Shown: positions 37,543 through 46,806 of the stretch, piece after piece | Numbering within the stretch: the first letter of the stretch is position 1 | Layout of the letters: every line of letters starts with the position of its first letter | Assembly: GCA_009377495.1 (NCBI GenBank) | Contig: WHTZ01000020.1 | Span: 1-64,000, forward strand | Source: Luteitalea sp. | GTDB lineage: Bacteria > Acidobacteriota > Vicinamibacteria > Vicinamibacterales > Vicinamibacteraceae | Direction of reading: 5' to 3' | DNA: 64,000 nucleotides | Program-made: the position numbers and the translations under genes | The notes under the pieces: generated by a model | What the model saw: only the letters and a program-made list of their open reading frames with translations | What the model was told of the DNA's origin: nothing | The model's database searches: none

Positions 37543-38349
37543 ATGGCCGACCGTCATCAACCCATGTCCGAGTTCACTGTACGTTCCGATCACGTCGACG
37601 TCGAGGACATCATGCGTCAGATCCGGGCGCGGGTCCGTGAGAAGCGGGGCGTCGACTACACCGAGCAGGAGCTTCACGAGCTGGCATCGGTGCGGCTCGA
37701 GCAATTTCTCGACCCGCAGTCCGTCCGCTCTGAGTTGCTCAAGGCGTATCGCGAGCGCCAGGACATGCCCCCCAACTATGCCTTCGACGCCGATACGCTG
37801 TACGCGTCGTCTCGGGGAAGCGTTGGCGGTGTGCTCCTGTTCATCCGGCGCTTGCTCAACCCGGTCTTGAAGCTGTTCTTCAATCCCAACGTCGTGAGCC
37901 ACGTGCTGCACCTGCAGAGCAGAATGAACGACCACTTTCTCCAGCGCGACCCCCTGCACTTCGAGCTCTTCCACAACATCGTCGTAGAGCTGACGAGGCT
38001 GGGCGTTGAAAACCGCAACCTGAAGATGCGGATCGAGTCCATTCAGAGTCGCCTCGACTTTCATGAGCGACGCGCGCGCGCGCTCGAGGGAGTCGTCGAG
38101 TACCGCGCGGGGGCGTCATCCAAGGAAGACGAGGGGACGGAAGCGGAGGCCGAGGGCGAGCGCGGAAGCCGGCGACGACGGCGGCGCCGTGGCCGGAAGC
38201 GCCCCCCCGGACCGAATCAGGAATCAGGGATCGGGAATCGGGAATCGGGAATAGGGGGCCGGGAAGAGCCGCCCGGTGAACGCACAGCCCCGACGGCCAC
38301 ACCCTCGGCGGGCGAGCGGCCCGACGACTCTTCGACGTCCGAGACGTGA
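37543..38349 (+). CDS. Unknown charged protein with coiled coil and repeat-derived tail
   Basis: 268 residues, not recognised. Residues 1-75 are helical and charged (VDVEDIMRQIRARVREKRG). Residues 95-110 form one amphipathic or membrane-near segment (GGVLLFIRRLLNPVLKLFF). Residues 125-185 look like a coiled coil (ELTRLGVENRNLKMRIESIQ). The tail is Glu-rich then Arg-rich (SRRRRRRRGRKR), followed by NQESGIGNRESGIGGRE, encoded by a degenerate GGGAATC tandem array at 38216-38262. Its stop overlaps the GTG start of the next glycosyltransferase. The context suggests a role in glycan assembly, possibly as a scaffold; this is inference. Confidence 0.75.
   Translation: MADRHQPMSEFTVRSDHVDVEDIMRQIRARVREKRGVDYTEQELHELASVRLEQFLDPQSVRSELLKAYRERQDMPPNYAFDADTLYASSRGSVGGVLLFIRRLLNPVLKLFFNPNVVSHVLHLQSRMNDHFLQRDPLHFELFHNIVVELTRLGVENRNLKMRIESIQSRLDFHERRARALEGVVEYRAGASSKEDEGTEAEAEGERGSRRRRRRRGRKRPPGPNQESGIGNRESGIGGREEPPGERTAPTATPSAGERPDDSSTSET
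38216..38262 (+). repeat. Degenerate GGGAATC tandem array inside coding sequence
   Basis: About six imperfect 7-8-base units are translated as part of the C-terminal tail of the upstream unknown protein. The same unit type fills the purM-purN gap. Confidence 0.8.
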
Positions 38350-39737
38350 AGCTCGCGGTTGTCGTCCAGCGGTACGGTGCCGAGATCAACGGCGGGGCCG
38401 AGCTCCACGCACGGTACATCGCCGAACGGCTCGCTCGGCGCCACGATGTCGACGTTTTGACGACGTGCGCCCGTGATTACGTCACGTGGGCCGATGCCTA
38501 TCCCGCCGGCGAGGATCGCGTGAACGGGTTACGCGTGCGCCGTTTCCCGGTCGCGCGCGAGCGTCGCCCGGACGACTTTGGCCGGTTATCGCTCCGCGTC
38601 TTCCAGAACCAGCACTCGTTGGCCGACGAGCTCGCGTGGCTGACGACCGAGGGTCCGACGAGTCCGGCACTCGTGGCGCATCTTGCGTCGGAGCGCGAGG
38701 CCTACGACTACTTCATCTTTTTCAGCTATCGCTACTACCACGCGTATCACGGCGTGCGCACCGTACCACAACGCGCCATCTTGGTTCCGACGGCGGAACG
38801 GGACGCGGCGATTGGCCTCGCGCTGTTCCCGCCAATTTTCCGTGCCGTGCGGGCGATCATGTACAACTCGCCCGAGGAACGTGCGATGATCGGCGCCATC
38901 GCCAACAACCAGGCGGTGCCGGGCGTCGTGGTCGGAGTGTCGTCTCACATCCCGGAGCGAGCTCACCCTGAGCGCTTCCGCCAAAAGTACGGGATCAGCG
39001 GGCCATTCGTGCTCTACGTTGGCCGCATCGACGAGAACAAAGGGTGTGCCGAGCTGTTTCGCTTCTTTCTGCGCCAGGTGGCGGCACGAAGCGGTGCCTT
39101 GCGGCTGGTGTTGGTGGGGAACTCCATTCTGCCCATCCCGGAGCATTCCTCTATCCGCCATCTCGGCTTCGTGTCGGATGAGGACAAGTTCGATGCGATC
39201 GCGGCGTGCGAGGTGTTGGTCATGCCGTCGTTCTTCGAGAGCCTGTCGATGGTGACGCTCGAGGCATGGGCGCTCGGTCGGCCGGTGCTCGCCAACGGTC
39301 GGTGTGACGTTCTGGTCGGGCAGTGCCTGCGGAGCAACGCGGGCCTCTTCTACGAGAACGGCGCCGAGTTCACTGAGGCGCTGCGCGTTCTGTGGACCAA
39401 TCGCGTCCTGAATCGAACCATGGGGCAGTCGGGCCGCGAGTACTTCCAGCGCCACTACAGGTGGCCCGTGATCGATCGCAAGTACGAGGAGACGCTGGCG
39501 GACCTTGCCGCCGCGGATCGTCGCGGCCCGTGTGCCTGCACGATCGAGCCGCTACCTGGTTGGTTCAGACGCCGGCGACGCGAGATCGTGCCGGCCAATA
39601 CGGTCCTGGCGGCCATACCGGCGCGACAGCTCGGCCACGCCCACGATGCGGCCATGTCTTCGCGCAACCGGCAGTCGCGGCGCGACTCCGACCGGCTTCG
39701 TGCCCGGCCGCGAAGAGCGCGGCGTCTTGATCAGTGA
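38346..39737 (+). CDS. Glycosyltransferase, GT4-like (type A, first copy)
   Basis: 463 residues from a GTG that overlaps the previous stop. The N-terminal Rossmann domain begins LAVVVQRYGAEINGGAELHARYIAERLA. The nucleotide-sugar domain starts at PFVLYVGRIDENKGCAELF, and MPSFFESLSMVTLEAWALGRPVLAN contains the E-x7-E type motif. GT4 enzymes transfer sugars from nucleotide or lipid donors. It is clearly homologous to the protein at 42071-43330. The last 60 residues are Arg-rich and low complexity, so the true end may be shorter. Confidence 0.88.
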   Translation: MKLAVVVQRYGAEINGGAELHARYIAERLARRHDVDVLTTCARDYVTWADAYPAGEDRVNGLRVRRFPVARERRPDDFGRLSLRVFQNQHSLADELAWLTTEGPTSPALVAHLASEREAYDYFIFFSYRYYHAYHGVRTVPQRAILVPTAERDAAIGLALFPPIFRAVRAIMYNSPEERAMIGAIANNQAVPGVVVGVSSHIPERAHPERFRQKYGISGPFVLYVGRIDENKGCAELFRFFLRQVAARSGALRLVLVGNSILPIPEHSSIRHLGFVSDEDKFDAIAACEVLVMPSFFESLSMVTLEAWALGRPVLANGRCDVLVGQCLRSNAGLFYENGAEFTEALRVLWTNRVLNRTMGQSGREYFQRHYRWPVIDRKYEETLADLAAADRRGPCACTIEPLPGWFRRRRREIVPANTVLAAIPARQLGHAHDAAMSSRNRQSRRDSDRLRARPRRARRLDQ

Positions 39738-39741
39738 CGAC

Positions 39742-40944
39742 ATGACTCGGCCTCCTGTGCACCAAGTTCTGGCGTCGCTGGCCTACGGCGATGCGATTGG
39801 CCACGAGGTGATTGGCATCCAGCGTGTGCTGCGCGAATCCGGTTATCGATCGGACATCTTCGTCGAGACCGCGGAGCCGCGCGTCGCTGCGGTAAGCCGC
39901 GACTACCGGGATCTCATCGACGATTGCACCGAAGAGCACGTCCTCATCCACCACTTCTCGATTGGTTCGGTGGCCTCTCGCGTCGCGTATGCGCTGCCCG
40001 CGAAGATGCTGCTCGTCTACCACAACATCACACCACCCGAGTACTTCCTCGGCGTGCACCCCCTGCTCGTGCAGCAATGCTTCATGGGTCGACGGGAGCT
40101 ATCGGCGTACGCTGGGCGGTGCGTGCTGGCCGTGGGCGACTCGGAGTACAACCGTCAAGAGCTCGAGGCGATTGGATTTCCACGCACGGATGTCCTCCCG
40201 GTGGTGCCGGATTTCTCACACCTCGATGTCACGCCCCAGTGCCTGATGGCCGGCGGTTTCGACGATGACTGGACGAATATCCTGTTTGTCGGCCGCGTGG
40301 TGCCGAGCAAGAAGCTCGACGATGTGATTCGCTTTTTCCACGCTTATCGCACGTTGTACAACCCCCGCTCGCGGCTGTTGCTCGTGGGATCCCACGCCGG
40401 CTTCGAATCGTACTACGCCATGTTGCAGCAGCTCATCGTGCGACTCCGCACGCCTGATGTCTTCTTCTTTGGGCACGTCAGCAACGAGGAGCTCACGGCG
40501 TTCTACGACGTCGCTGATCTCTTCCTGTGCGCCAGCGAGCACGAAGGGTTCTGCGTGCCGCTCGTCGAAGCGTTCTACAAGCGCGTGCCCGTCGTCGCAT
40601 ACGCGGCGGCAGCCGTGCCTGCCACGCTGGACGGAGCGGGCATCCTGTATGAAACCAAGCAACCCGTGGAGATCGCCGCGCTGATGGATACCGTCCTGAA
40701 AGACGACGATCTCCGCGAGCGCCTTCTTTCTGCGCAGGATGCCGCGCTGGATCGCCTTCGGAGGCGTGACTTTGCCGCGCTGCTCCTGCGCTTTGTCGAA
40801 CAAGCCGTCGCCGCCTCGCCCACCGCGCCACGCGTGACACACGATTTCTGGCAGCAGTTCGCGCACAACGAGCGGTTGGCCGACATCCGACAGTATCGGC
40901 CTGCGGCGTTTCTGGCCTTGCCGCAGGCAGAGGAGAGTGAGTAG
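39742..40944 (+). CDS. Glycosyltransferase, GT4-like (type B, first copy)
   Basis: 400 residues from the ATG at 39742 (MTRPPVHQVLASLAYGDAIG). The frame extends upstream but there overlies the previous gene. LLVYHNITPPEYFLG, AVGDSEYNRQEL, ILFVGRVVPSKKLDDVI and ASEHEGFCVPLVEAFYKRVPVVAY form a standard GT-B fold with the E-x7-E region. It shares distinctive phrases (YHNITP, GDSxYNRQELE, HEGFCVPLVEA) with the protein at 41002-42066. The acceptor and donor are unknown. Confidence 0.9.
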   Translation: MTRPPVHQVLASLAYGDAIGHEVIGIQRVLRESGYRSDIFVETAEPRVAAVSRDYRDLIDDCTEEHVLIHHFSIGSVASRVAYALPAKMLLVYHNITPPEYFLGVHPLLVQQCFMGRRELSAYAGRCVLAVGDSEYNRQELEAIGFPRTDVLPVVPDFSHLDVTPQCLMAGGFDDDWTNILFVGRVVPSKKLDDVIRFFHAYRTLYNPRSRLLLVGSHAGFESYYAMLQQLIVRLRTPDVFFFGHVSNEELTAFYDVADLFLCASEHEGFCVPLVEAFYKRVPVVAYAAAAVPATLDGAGILYETKQPVEIAALMDTVLKDDDLRERLLSAQDAALDRLRRRDFAALLLRFVEQAVAASPTAPRVTHDFWQQFAHNERLADIRQYRPAAFLALPQAEESE

Positions 40945-40965
40945 GCGTCAGCGACTAGCATTACC

Positions 40966-41003
40966 CGTTGGGCATTGGGCATTAGGCATTGAGCATTGGG
41001 CAT
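40966..41003 (+). repeat. GGGCATT tandem array merging into a start codon
   Basis: Five degenerate heptamers (GGGCATT, GGGCATT, AGGCATT, GAGCATT, GGGCATG) run directly into the next gene, whose ATG is the altered end of the last unit. Confidence 0.85.
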
Positions 41004-42066
41004 GATCATCCACCAGTGGGTTCCTGCCGCACACCGAGGCGACGCCATCGGGGACAGCGCTCGGCGCGTGCGGGATCTCCTGCGTACCCGCGGACACGAG
41101 GCAGACGTCTTTGCGCTCACCATGGATGACGAGCTCCGGGGCGACGTGCGGCCGTTTGGGCATCCATCTGCTCGAGCGGGCGACATGACGATCTTTCACT
41201 TCGCGCTGCCCTCGCCGATGACCGCGGCGTTCGCGACGCTGGAGTGTGCGCGCGTCCTGCAATATCACAACATCACGCCCGCGCACTTCTTCGCGGGCTA
41301 TGACAGAGAGCTCTACCGCCTGGCCCAACTGGGTCGAGCCGAGCTTCGGACGCTGGTTGGCCAAGTGGATCTGGCGCTTGGTGACTCGGCTTACAACCGG
41401 CAGGAGCTCGAGAATTTGGGCTTTGCGCCAACCGGCGTGATGCCGATTGCCGTCAACACGGCCCGCATCACGCAGGCGCCGCGGCGGCCCGCCCTCGAGC
41501 GCGTGCTGGACGATGGGCTGGTAAACTTCCTGTTCGTGGGACGCGTGGCGCCGAACAAGCGCATCGAGGACACACTCTTACTCGCTGAGCACTACAAGCG
41601 CTACGTGGACGCTGATTACCGCTTCATCTTCGTGGGCAAACATGACGCGGTCCCGTCATACTTCGCGGCGATCCGCGCGCTCGTCGCCCGGTTCCAAATG
41701 CTGCCGGACCGGTTCATCTTTACTGGCCCGGTGCCAGATGAGGATCTGGCAACGTTCTATCGTCAGGCGTCCGTCTATCTCTCGCTGAGCGACCACGAGG
41801 GCTTTTGTGTGCCGCTCGTCGAGGCGATGGCAGCCGATGTCCCGGTGCTGGCCTACGGCGCCGGCGCGGTGCCGGAAACCCTGGGTGGGGCGGGCGTCCT
41901 GTTCTCGACCAAGAACTTCGAGTACGCGGCCGAGCTGCTGGCGATCCTGGCCTACGATGCGGATGTGCGGCAGCGCATCATCGAGGGGCAACGGCAGCGG
42001 CTCGCCGCGTTTAGCGACGCAGCCATCGAGCGTCACCTCGATGCCTTGCTCGCGGAGCTCGCGTAG
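41002..42066 (+). CDS. Glycosyltransferase, GT4-like (type B, second copy)
   Basis: 354 residues from the ATG at 41002; a TTG two codons earlier is an alternative. The fold markers are VLQYHNITPAHFFAG, LGDSAYNRQELENLGF, FLFVGRVAPNKRIEDTLL and SDHEGFCVPLVEAMAADVPVLAY. It is a paralogue of the preceding gene and slightly shorter. No ordinary ribosome-binding site is seen because the upstream sequence is a heptamer repeat, so translation may depend on repeat state or coupling. Confidence 0.9.
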   Translation: MIIHQWVPAAHRGDAIGDSARRVRDLLRTRGHEADVFALTMDDELRGDVRPFGHPSARAGDMTIFHFALPSPMTAAFATLECARVLQYHNITPAHFFAGYDRELYRLAQLGRAELRTLVGQVDLALGDSAYNRQELENLGFAPTGVMPIAVNTARITQAPRRPALERVLDDGLVNFLFVGRVAPNKRIEDTLLLAEHYKRYVDADYRFIFVGKHDAVPSYFAAIRALVARFQMLPDRFIFTGPVPDEDLATFYRQASVYLSLSDHEGFCVPLVEAMAADVPVLAYGAGAVPETLGGAGVLFSTKNFEYAAELLAILAYDADVRQRIIEGQRQRLAAFSDAAIERHLDALLAELA

Positions 42067-42070
42067 CGCT

Positions 42071-43330
42071 ATGCGAATTGCGTTCATCGTCCAGCGATAT
42101 GGCGCGGACATTCTCGGCGGCTCGGAGTATTCCTGCCGGTTGATTGCCGAACGGATGGCGTCGCGCCACGAGGTCGAGGTCCTCACGACCTGCGCGCGCG
42201 ACTACGTGACCTGGAAAAACGAGTACGCCGAAGGGATGGACAGGATTCGCGGTGTCGCGGTGCGAAGGTTCGCCGTCGCACGAGAGCGCGACATTGCGAC
42301 GTTCAATCGCTATTCGAACTGGATCTTCCACTATCCGCACACGGCCGATGACGAGCTCGAGTGGCTCACGCAGCAGGGGCCCTGGTGCCCGGCGCTCCTC
42401 GAGTACCTCGAACGTTGCCACTCGTCGTACGACCTGTTGATCTTCTTCACGTATTTGTATGCGCCCACCGTCCTGGGGCTGAAGATCGCGCCGTCGCGCA
42501 GCATTCTCGTCCCCACGGCACACGACGAGCCGGCCATCCGCCTGGACCTCTATAAGGAGGTGTTCTCGCTGCCGGCGGCGATGGCGTACCAGACGAACGC
42601 CGAGCGGCGGTTCGTGAGCGATACGTTCCGCATCACCGCCCGCGTCGAGGAGGTGATTGGCTGCGGCGTAGACCTCCCGCCGCCATCATCCGATCCGCGG
42701 CGGCGCGGTGAGGCCCCGGCAGACGCTGGCGAGGCGGCGCCATCGCATCCCCCTCGACGCGAGAACGGTCGGAGCCATAGCCGAGGATGGATGTTCCGTC
42801 GCCGGCATCGGCTCTACGGGCCAATGGTGCTCTACGGGGGACGCATCGATCCTGGCAAGGGCTGCGAAGAGCTTTTCGAATACTTCAGTACCTACGCGGC
42901 CGAGGGCGGCGACGCGATGCTCGTCCTGATGGGTGCGAAGCTCATGCCGATTCCGGATGCCCCGTCGGTGCGCTTTGCGGGCTTGCTCTCCGAAGTCGAG
43001 CGTACGGCAGCGCTCGAAGCCGCCACGGTGGTCGCTGTCCCATCACCCTTCGAGAGCTTGTCGCTGCTCGCGCTCGAGTCGTTTGCGGCCGGGACGCCGA
43101 TTCTCGCCAATGCCCGCAGCGAGGTGGTCGTGGAGCACTGTCGCGCGAGCAATGCCGGGCTCTACTACGCGGACAAGGATGAGTTCGTCGAGTGCCTGAA
43201 AGTCCTCCTGTCGGACGCGCGGCTGCGTGCGTCGATGGGACGTCACGGTCGCGACTACGTACGGCGCAACTACCGCTGGGACGTGGTCTTGTCCAAGTAC
43301 GAAAAGCTCATGGCCGCCGTTCGCGCCTAG
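42071..43330 (+). CDS. Glycosyltransferase, GT4-like (type A, second copy) with an internal insert
   Basis: 419 residues from the ATG at 42071, 4 bp after the previous stop. IAFIVQRYGADILGGSEYSCRLIAERMA and TTCARDYVTWKNEYAEG closely match the first type A enzyme. The GT-B C-domain follows (PMVLYGGRIDPGKGCEELF, VPSPFESLSLLALESFAAGTPILAN). Relative to its paralogue it carries about 25-30 extra Pro/Arg/Ala-rich residues at about 205-245, between the two domains. A family-1 palindromic repeat starts 11 bp after the stop. Confidence 0.88.
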   Translation: MRIAFIVQRYGADILGGSEYSCRLIAERMASRHEVEVLTTCARDYVTWKNEYAEGMDRIRGVAVRRFAVARERDIATFNRYSNWIFHYPHTADDELEWLTQQGPWCPALLEYLERCHSSYDLLIFFTYLYAPTVLGLKIAPSRSILVPTAHDEPAIRLDLYKEVFSLPAAMAYQTNAERRFVSDTFRITARVEEVIGCGVDLPPPSSDPRRRGEAPADAGEAAPSHPPRRENGRSHSRGWMFRRRHRLYGPMVLYGGRIDPGKGCEELFEYFSTYAAEGGDAMLVLMGAKLMPIPDAPSVRFAGLLSEVERTAALEAATVVAVPSPFESLSLLALESFAAGTPILANARSEVVVEHCRASNAGLYYADKDEFVECLKVLLSDARLRASMGRHGRDYVRRNYRWDVVLSKYEKLMAAVRA

Positions 43331-43341
43331 TGTCCTGTCCA

Positions 43342-43514
43342 CTAGACATCTTCTAGGGCCGAAGTCGTGAGAGATGAAGCAAGTTTTCTGAAGGGCGGCC
43401 TTAGAAGCTGTCTTAGGCGCGGCCGCCGTCGGCGGCCGCGCATCTAGTAGCGAAGATCCGCCCCACCGTGGTTCGCCCTAGGCTCGGCGGTTTGAGGCGG
43501 AGCTTCGCTACCAG
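43342..43514 (+). repeat. Three-hairpin palindromic repeat, family 1, copy B
   Basis: 173 bp with the same orientation and three-part structure as 14247-14422, including the conserved GAGAGATGAAGCAAGTTTT loop and the GCGGCCG core. The left end is CTAG; the right end has changed to CCAG. It lies between a glycosyltransferase gene and a TonB receptor gene. Confidence 0.9.
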
Positions 43515-43794
43515 CTCCCTCCAATATCCAAGTTCGTGGAGCGGCAATCCGACCCTCCAGATCAACTGCGGTGGGCCACTTTGGACAACCGCCAGCGTCG
43601 CGAGTCTTTCCGGTTTACGTGCGGCTGGGCTACTGGCCACGATCTTGCTTATCATTTCATAAGGGCCCCACCAAAACTGGGATGACGCGGGTTGAGCGCG
43701 AGGAGCACCCGTGGTCGGTCGGCGTCCGGGCCCGCCCCGGGGAAACGACACCCGCGAAGCGCTCTTAGCCACAGGCTTCTGTGAGGAGGGTGTG
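43515..43794. other. Intergenic region upstream of a TonB receptor gene
   Basis: With the repeat before it, this makes a 464-bp gap. Short open frames here lack any recognisable feature. An inverted CTTAT-N6-ATAAG at about 43649-43664 is the only local symmetry noticed. It presumably holds the receptor promoter. Confidence 0.45.
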
Positions 43795-46700
43795 ATGGGG
43801 ACAAGTGTTTCTCTCCGACGTGTCCTCGGTCGGTTGCTGACCTCCGTGGGATTGACGCTACTCGTCACGACATCCGGATTGGCGCAGCTGCCGACCGCCG
43901 TCGTTCGTGGTGTCGTGCACGATGCTCAGGGTGGCCTGTTGCCTGGCGCCACAGTAATCGTCACGCATGTCAGCACCGGTCTGGTTCGCAGCACGACGAC
44001 GAACGAGGCTGGCGTGTTCCGCATTGGCGGCTTGCCGAGCGGCACGTATAGGGTCAGAGCGGAAATGGAGAGCTTCGAGGCCCAGGAGGGCGAGGCCAAC
44101 TTGGTGCTCAACCAGGAGGGTGAGCTCAATTTCACGCTCGCAATCGGCGGCCTCGCCGAGCAGGTCACCGTTGCCGGGACGACGCCGCTCATTGACACGA
44201 CGCGGAGCGAGGTCAGTCGGACATACACTGACAGGCAAATTCAGGACCTTCCACTTGCGGGCCGGAACTACCTCAACCTCACCTTCCGCGCACCCGGCGT
44301 CACGCATGGTGGTACGGGCCTGGGTCAAGGCATGGGTGCATCGGTCAACGGCCAGCGCGCGCGCAACGTCAACTATGTTGTCGACGGGTCGGACAATAAC
44401 GACCACAGCGTCACCGGCGACCGCAGCCCCATCATTCAGGACGCCGTCAGCGAATTCCGCGTGGTCACGACGCTGTTCGCAGCCGAGATCGGGCGCAACT
44501 CGGGAGCGGTGTTGATCGGATCGACCAAGTCTGGGACCAACCGGTTCCATGGCACGCTGTTCGAGTTTTACGAGGACGCCGAGACGCTGAACGCCCGCGA
44601 CAATCTCGAGACGGCGTCAGGCCTCGAGAAGCCAGCGTTCATGAGGCGTGACACGTACGGGGGCACGATTGGTGGGCCCATTGAGCGCGACAAGATGTTC
44701 TTCTTTGGCGCGTACCAGCGACGCAAGCTCGAGGAAGAAGGCTCACTGGCCGCCATCACCTCGCCAACCCAGGAAGGGCGAGCCCTCTTGCGTGCGATCC
44801 CTGGCGCGAGCGCGACGATGCTCGATCTCCTGGACGAGCACGTTCCGGCGCCCAATGCGGGGAACTTCAGCACGCTCGACGTGGCGGGTGTCCCGATTCC
44901 TGTGGGCGACTTCGTGGCGAACCCGCCAGCGGCAGACGACAACCAGCAGGTGGTCGCGCGGGTCGACCGCAACTTGAGTAGCTCCGATCTCGTGTACGGC
45001 CGCTATCTCTACGGCAAGACCGACGAGAAGGGCGCGTCCAACCCTCCGGGATTTGGCAACGACACGGTTTTCCCGACGCACAACGTCGTCGGCACCTGGA
45101 ACCGCGTGCTCAGCTCGAGCGTCCTCAACGAGCTGCACGTTTCGTACGGCCGGACGCGAGGCTCCTTTCCTGGCTCCGTCGACAATCCAGCGGGGAACAA
45201 CGACATTCCGAGAGTGGGCGTGACCAGCCTCTTCGCGTTCGGCTTGGCGGACAACATCCCGCAAGATCGGATCGAGCAGGTCTGGCAAATCACCGATAAT
45301 GTGTCGTACCTGCGCGGCAATCACGCGTTCAAATTCGGCGCGGACGCTCGCCGTATCGACCTGGCGCAGTTCACGCCGTTCAACTTCCGCGGGACGTTCA
45401 CCTACGAAGACTTGGGGGGATACGTCCTCAACACGCCGCAGAGCGTCACACAGGCGTACGGCCAAGCCGACCTGCCGTTCAAGTATTGGGAATCGTTCTT
45501 GTATGCCCAGGACGATTGGAAGGTCACCCCACACCTGACGCTCAATCTCGGGCTGCGCTACGAATTAGTTACGGCGCCGGAGAAGTTCTACAGTAACGTC
45601 TCGACCGACACCAACAACGTCGCGCCGCGGCTCGGATTTGCTTGGGATGTTTCCAAGCGAGGAGCCCTGGTCGTTCGAGGCGGCTACGGCATCGCCTACG
45701 AGCAGCTCTTCCTGAATATCCCGTTGCTGGCGGGGCAGCAGCCGCCGTTCCAGCGCCGCATCACCGACACCGCTGCCGCCGCCATGCCGTTTCCGACCGT
45801 GCCCGCTGACCGCTCGGTCAATCCGCTCACGCTGAACGCCCTGGAGATCCCGGACGACCTGCGGACTTCGTATTCGCAACAGTGGCAGCTCGGCATTCAG
45901 CGGCAGCTCGGCGACAGTTGGGCGGCAGAGCTGGCCTACGTAGGCAGCCGAGGCCTCAAGCTAATCCGGCAGCGGGTGGTCAACCCCGTCGTCTGCTGTC
46001 CACAGGAGATCATCACCGACGTGGAGGGTAGGCAGGCCCTGCTGCGCCATGGTGATCCGCTCCAAACGGGGCAGATCACCAATCTCGAGAACTCATCGAG
46101 CTCGAACTACCACGCGGCCCAGCTCTCGGTGGACAAGCGGCTGAGCCGCGGCTTCGCGATGACGTTCGCGTACACCTTCTCGAAGTCCATCGACGATGCC
46201 AGCGAGTCGCTGGCGACGGGCGTCCCGTCCCTCCAGCGGCCCCAGGACAACTTCGACCTCCGCGCCGAACGGGCGCTCTCGTCGCTCGACCGGCCGCATC
46301 GCGTGTCGATGAGTGGCTCGTGGGAGCTGCCGTGGTGGAAGGAGCAGCCACACCTCTTCGGCTACATCCTGGGCGGGTGGCAGCTTTCAGCCACCTATTC
46401 GCTGCAGAGCGGGCAGCCCTTCACCGTCATCACGGGTGTCGACTCGAATGGCGACGGCGATTCGGCAAACGATCGCCCTGACCTCGGAACTGGGGATCGT
46501 CGAACGCCGGACGGCTACATCTTCCGGCCGGCGCGCTCCGGCGGCCAGGGCGACCTTGGTCGTAACACGGAACGTGGCCCGCGCACCAACAGCATCGACG
46601 CGGTACTCTTCAAGAACTTTCGCACCGTTCGAGATCACCTGTTACAGTTCCGCGTCGAGGCGTTCAACCTCGCGAACCACCGGCAGTTCGAGCTGCGCAC

Positions 46701-46806
46701 GTCGCCGGTCGAGCGCAACTTGAACAGCCCCGGCAACTTCTACAATTTCCAAACCTCGAACGGAGGTAGCCGCACCGTTGTGCTCGGACTAAAGTACCTG
46801 TTCTGA
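43795..46806 (+). CDS. Oar-like TonB-dependent receptor with carboxypeptidase-regulatory domain
   Basis: 1003 residues from the ATG at 43795, with GAGGAGGG 5-12 nt upstream; an earlier start at 43711 lacks these. The signal peptide is RRVLGRLLTSVGLTLLVTTSGLAQ. Residues 30-110 form a carboxypeptidase-regulatory domain (VVRGVVHDAQGGLLPGATVIV). NVNYVVDGSDNNDHS begins the plug-like region, and the barrel ends in VLGLKYLF. It stands alone with no adjacent hydrolases, so its ligand cannot be guessed. Confidence 0.92.
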   Translation: MGTSVSLRRVLGRLLTSVGLTLLVTTSGLAQLPTAVVRGVVHDAQGGLLPGATVIVTHVSTGLVRSTTTNEAGVFRIGGLPSGTYRVRAEMESFEAQEGEANLVLNQEGELNFTLAIGGLAEQVTVAGTTPLIDTTRSEVSRTYTDRQIQDLPLAGRNYLNLTFRAPGVTHGGTGLGQGMGASVNGQRARNVNYVVDGSDNNDHSVTGDRSPIIQDAVSEFRVVTTLFAAEIGRNSGAVLIGSTKSGTNRFHGTLFEFYEDAETLNARDNLETASGLEKPAFMRRDTYGGTIGGPIERDKMFFFGAYQRRKLEEEGSLAAITSPTQEGRALLRAIPGASATMLDLLDEHVPAPNAGNFSTLDVAGVPIPVGDFVANPPAADDNQQVVARVDRNLSSSDLVYGRYLYGKTDEKGASNPPGFGNDTVFPTHNVVGTWNRVLSSSVLNELHVSYGRTRGSFPGSVDNPAGNNDIPRVGVTSLFAFGLADNIPQDRIEQVWQITDNVSYLRGNHAFKFGADARRIDLAQFTPFNFRGTFTYEDLGGYVLNTPQSVTQAYGQADLPFKYWESFLYAQDDWKVTPHLTLNLGLRYELVTAPEKFYSNVSTDTNNVAPRLGFAWDVSKRGALVVRGGYGIAYEQLFLNIPLLAGQQPPFQRRITDTAAAAMPFPTVPADRSVNPLTLNALEIPDDLRTSYSQQWQLGIQRQLGDSWAAELAYVGSRGLKLIRQRVVNPVVCCPQEIITDVEGRQALLRHGDPLQTGQITNLENSSSSNYHAAQLSVDKRLSRGFAMTFAYTFSKSIDDASESLATGVPSLQRPQDNFDLRAERALSSLDRPHRVSMSGSWELPWWKEQPHLFGYILGGWQLSATYSLQSGQPFTVITGVDSNGDGDSANDRPDLGTGDRRTPDGYIFRPARSGGQGDLGRNTERGPRTNSIDAVLFKNFRTVRDHLLQFRVEAFNLANHRQFELRTSPVERNLNSPGNFYNFQTSNGGSRTVVLGLKYLF

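Noticed and set aside
39505-39741. N-terminal extension of the second glycosyltransferase
   Set aside because: It overlies the end of the previous gene and has no GT-fold features; the start at 39742 gives a normal N-terminus.
41807-42070. N-terminal extension of the fourth glycosyltransferase
   Set aside because: It is a shadow of the third glycosyltransferase gene; the conserved N-terminus starts at 42071.
36615-43330. A possible secondary-metabolite cluster around the glycosyltransferases
   Set aside because: No polyketide, peptide or terpene synthase is present; the UbiA-type and GT4 genes fit surface-glycan assembly.
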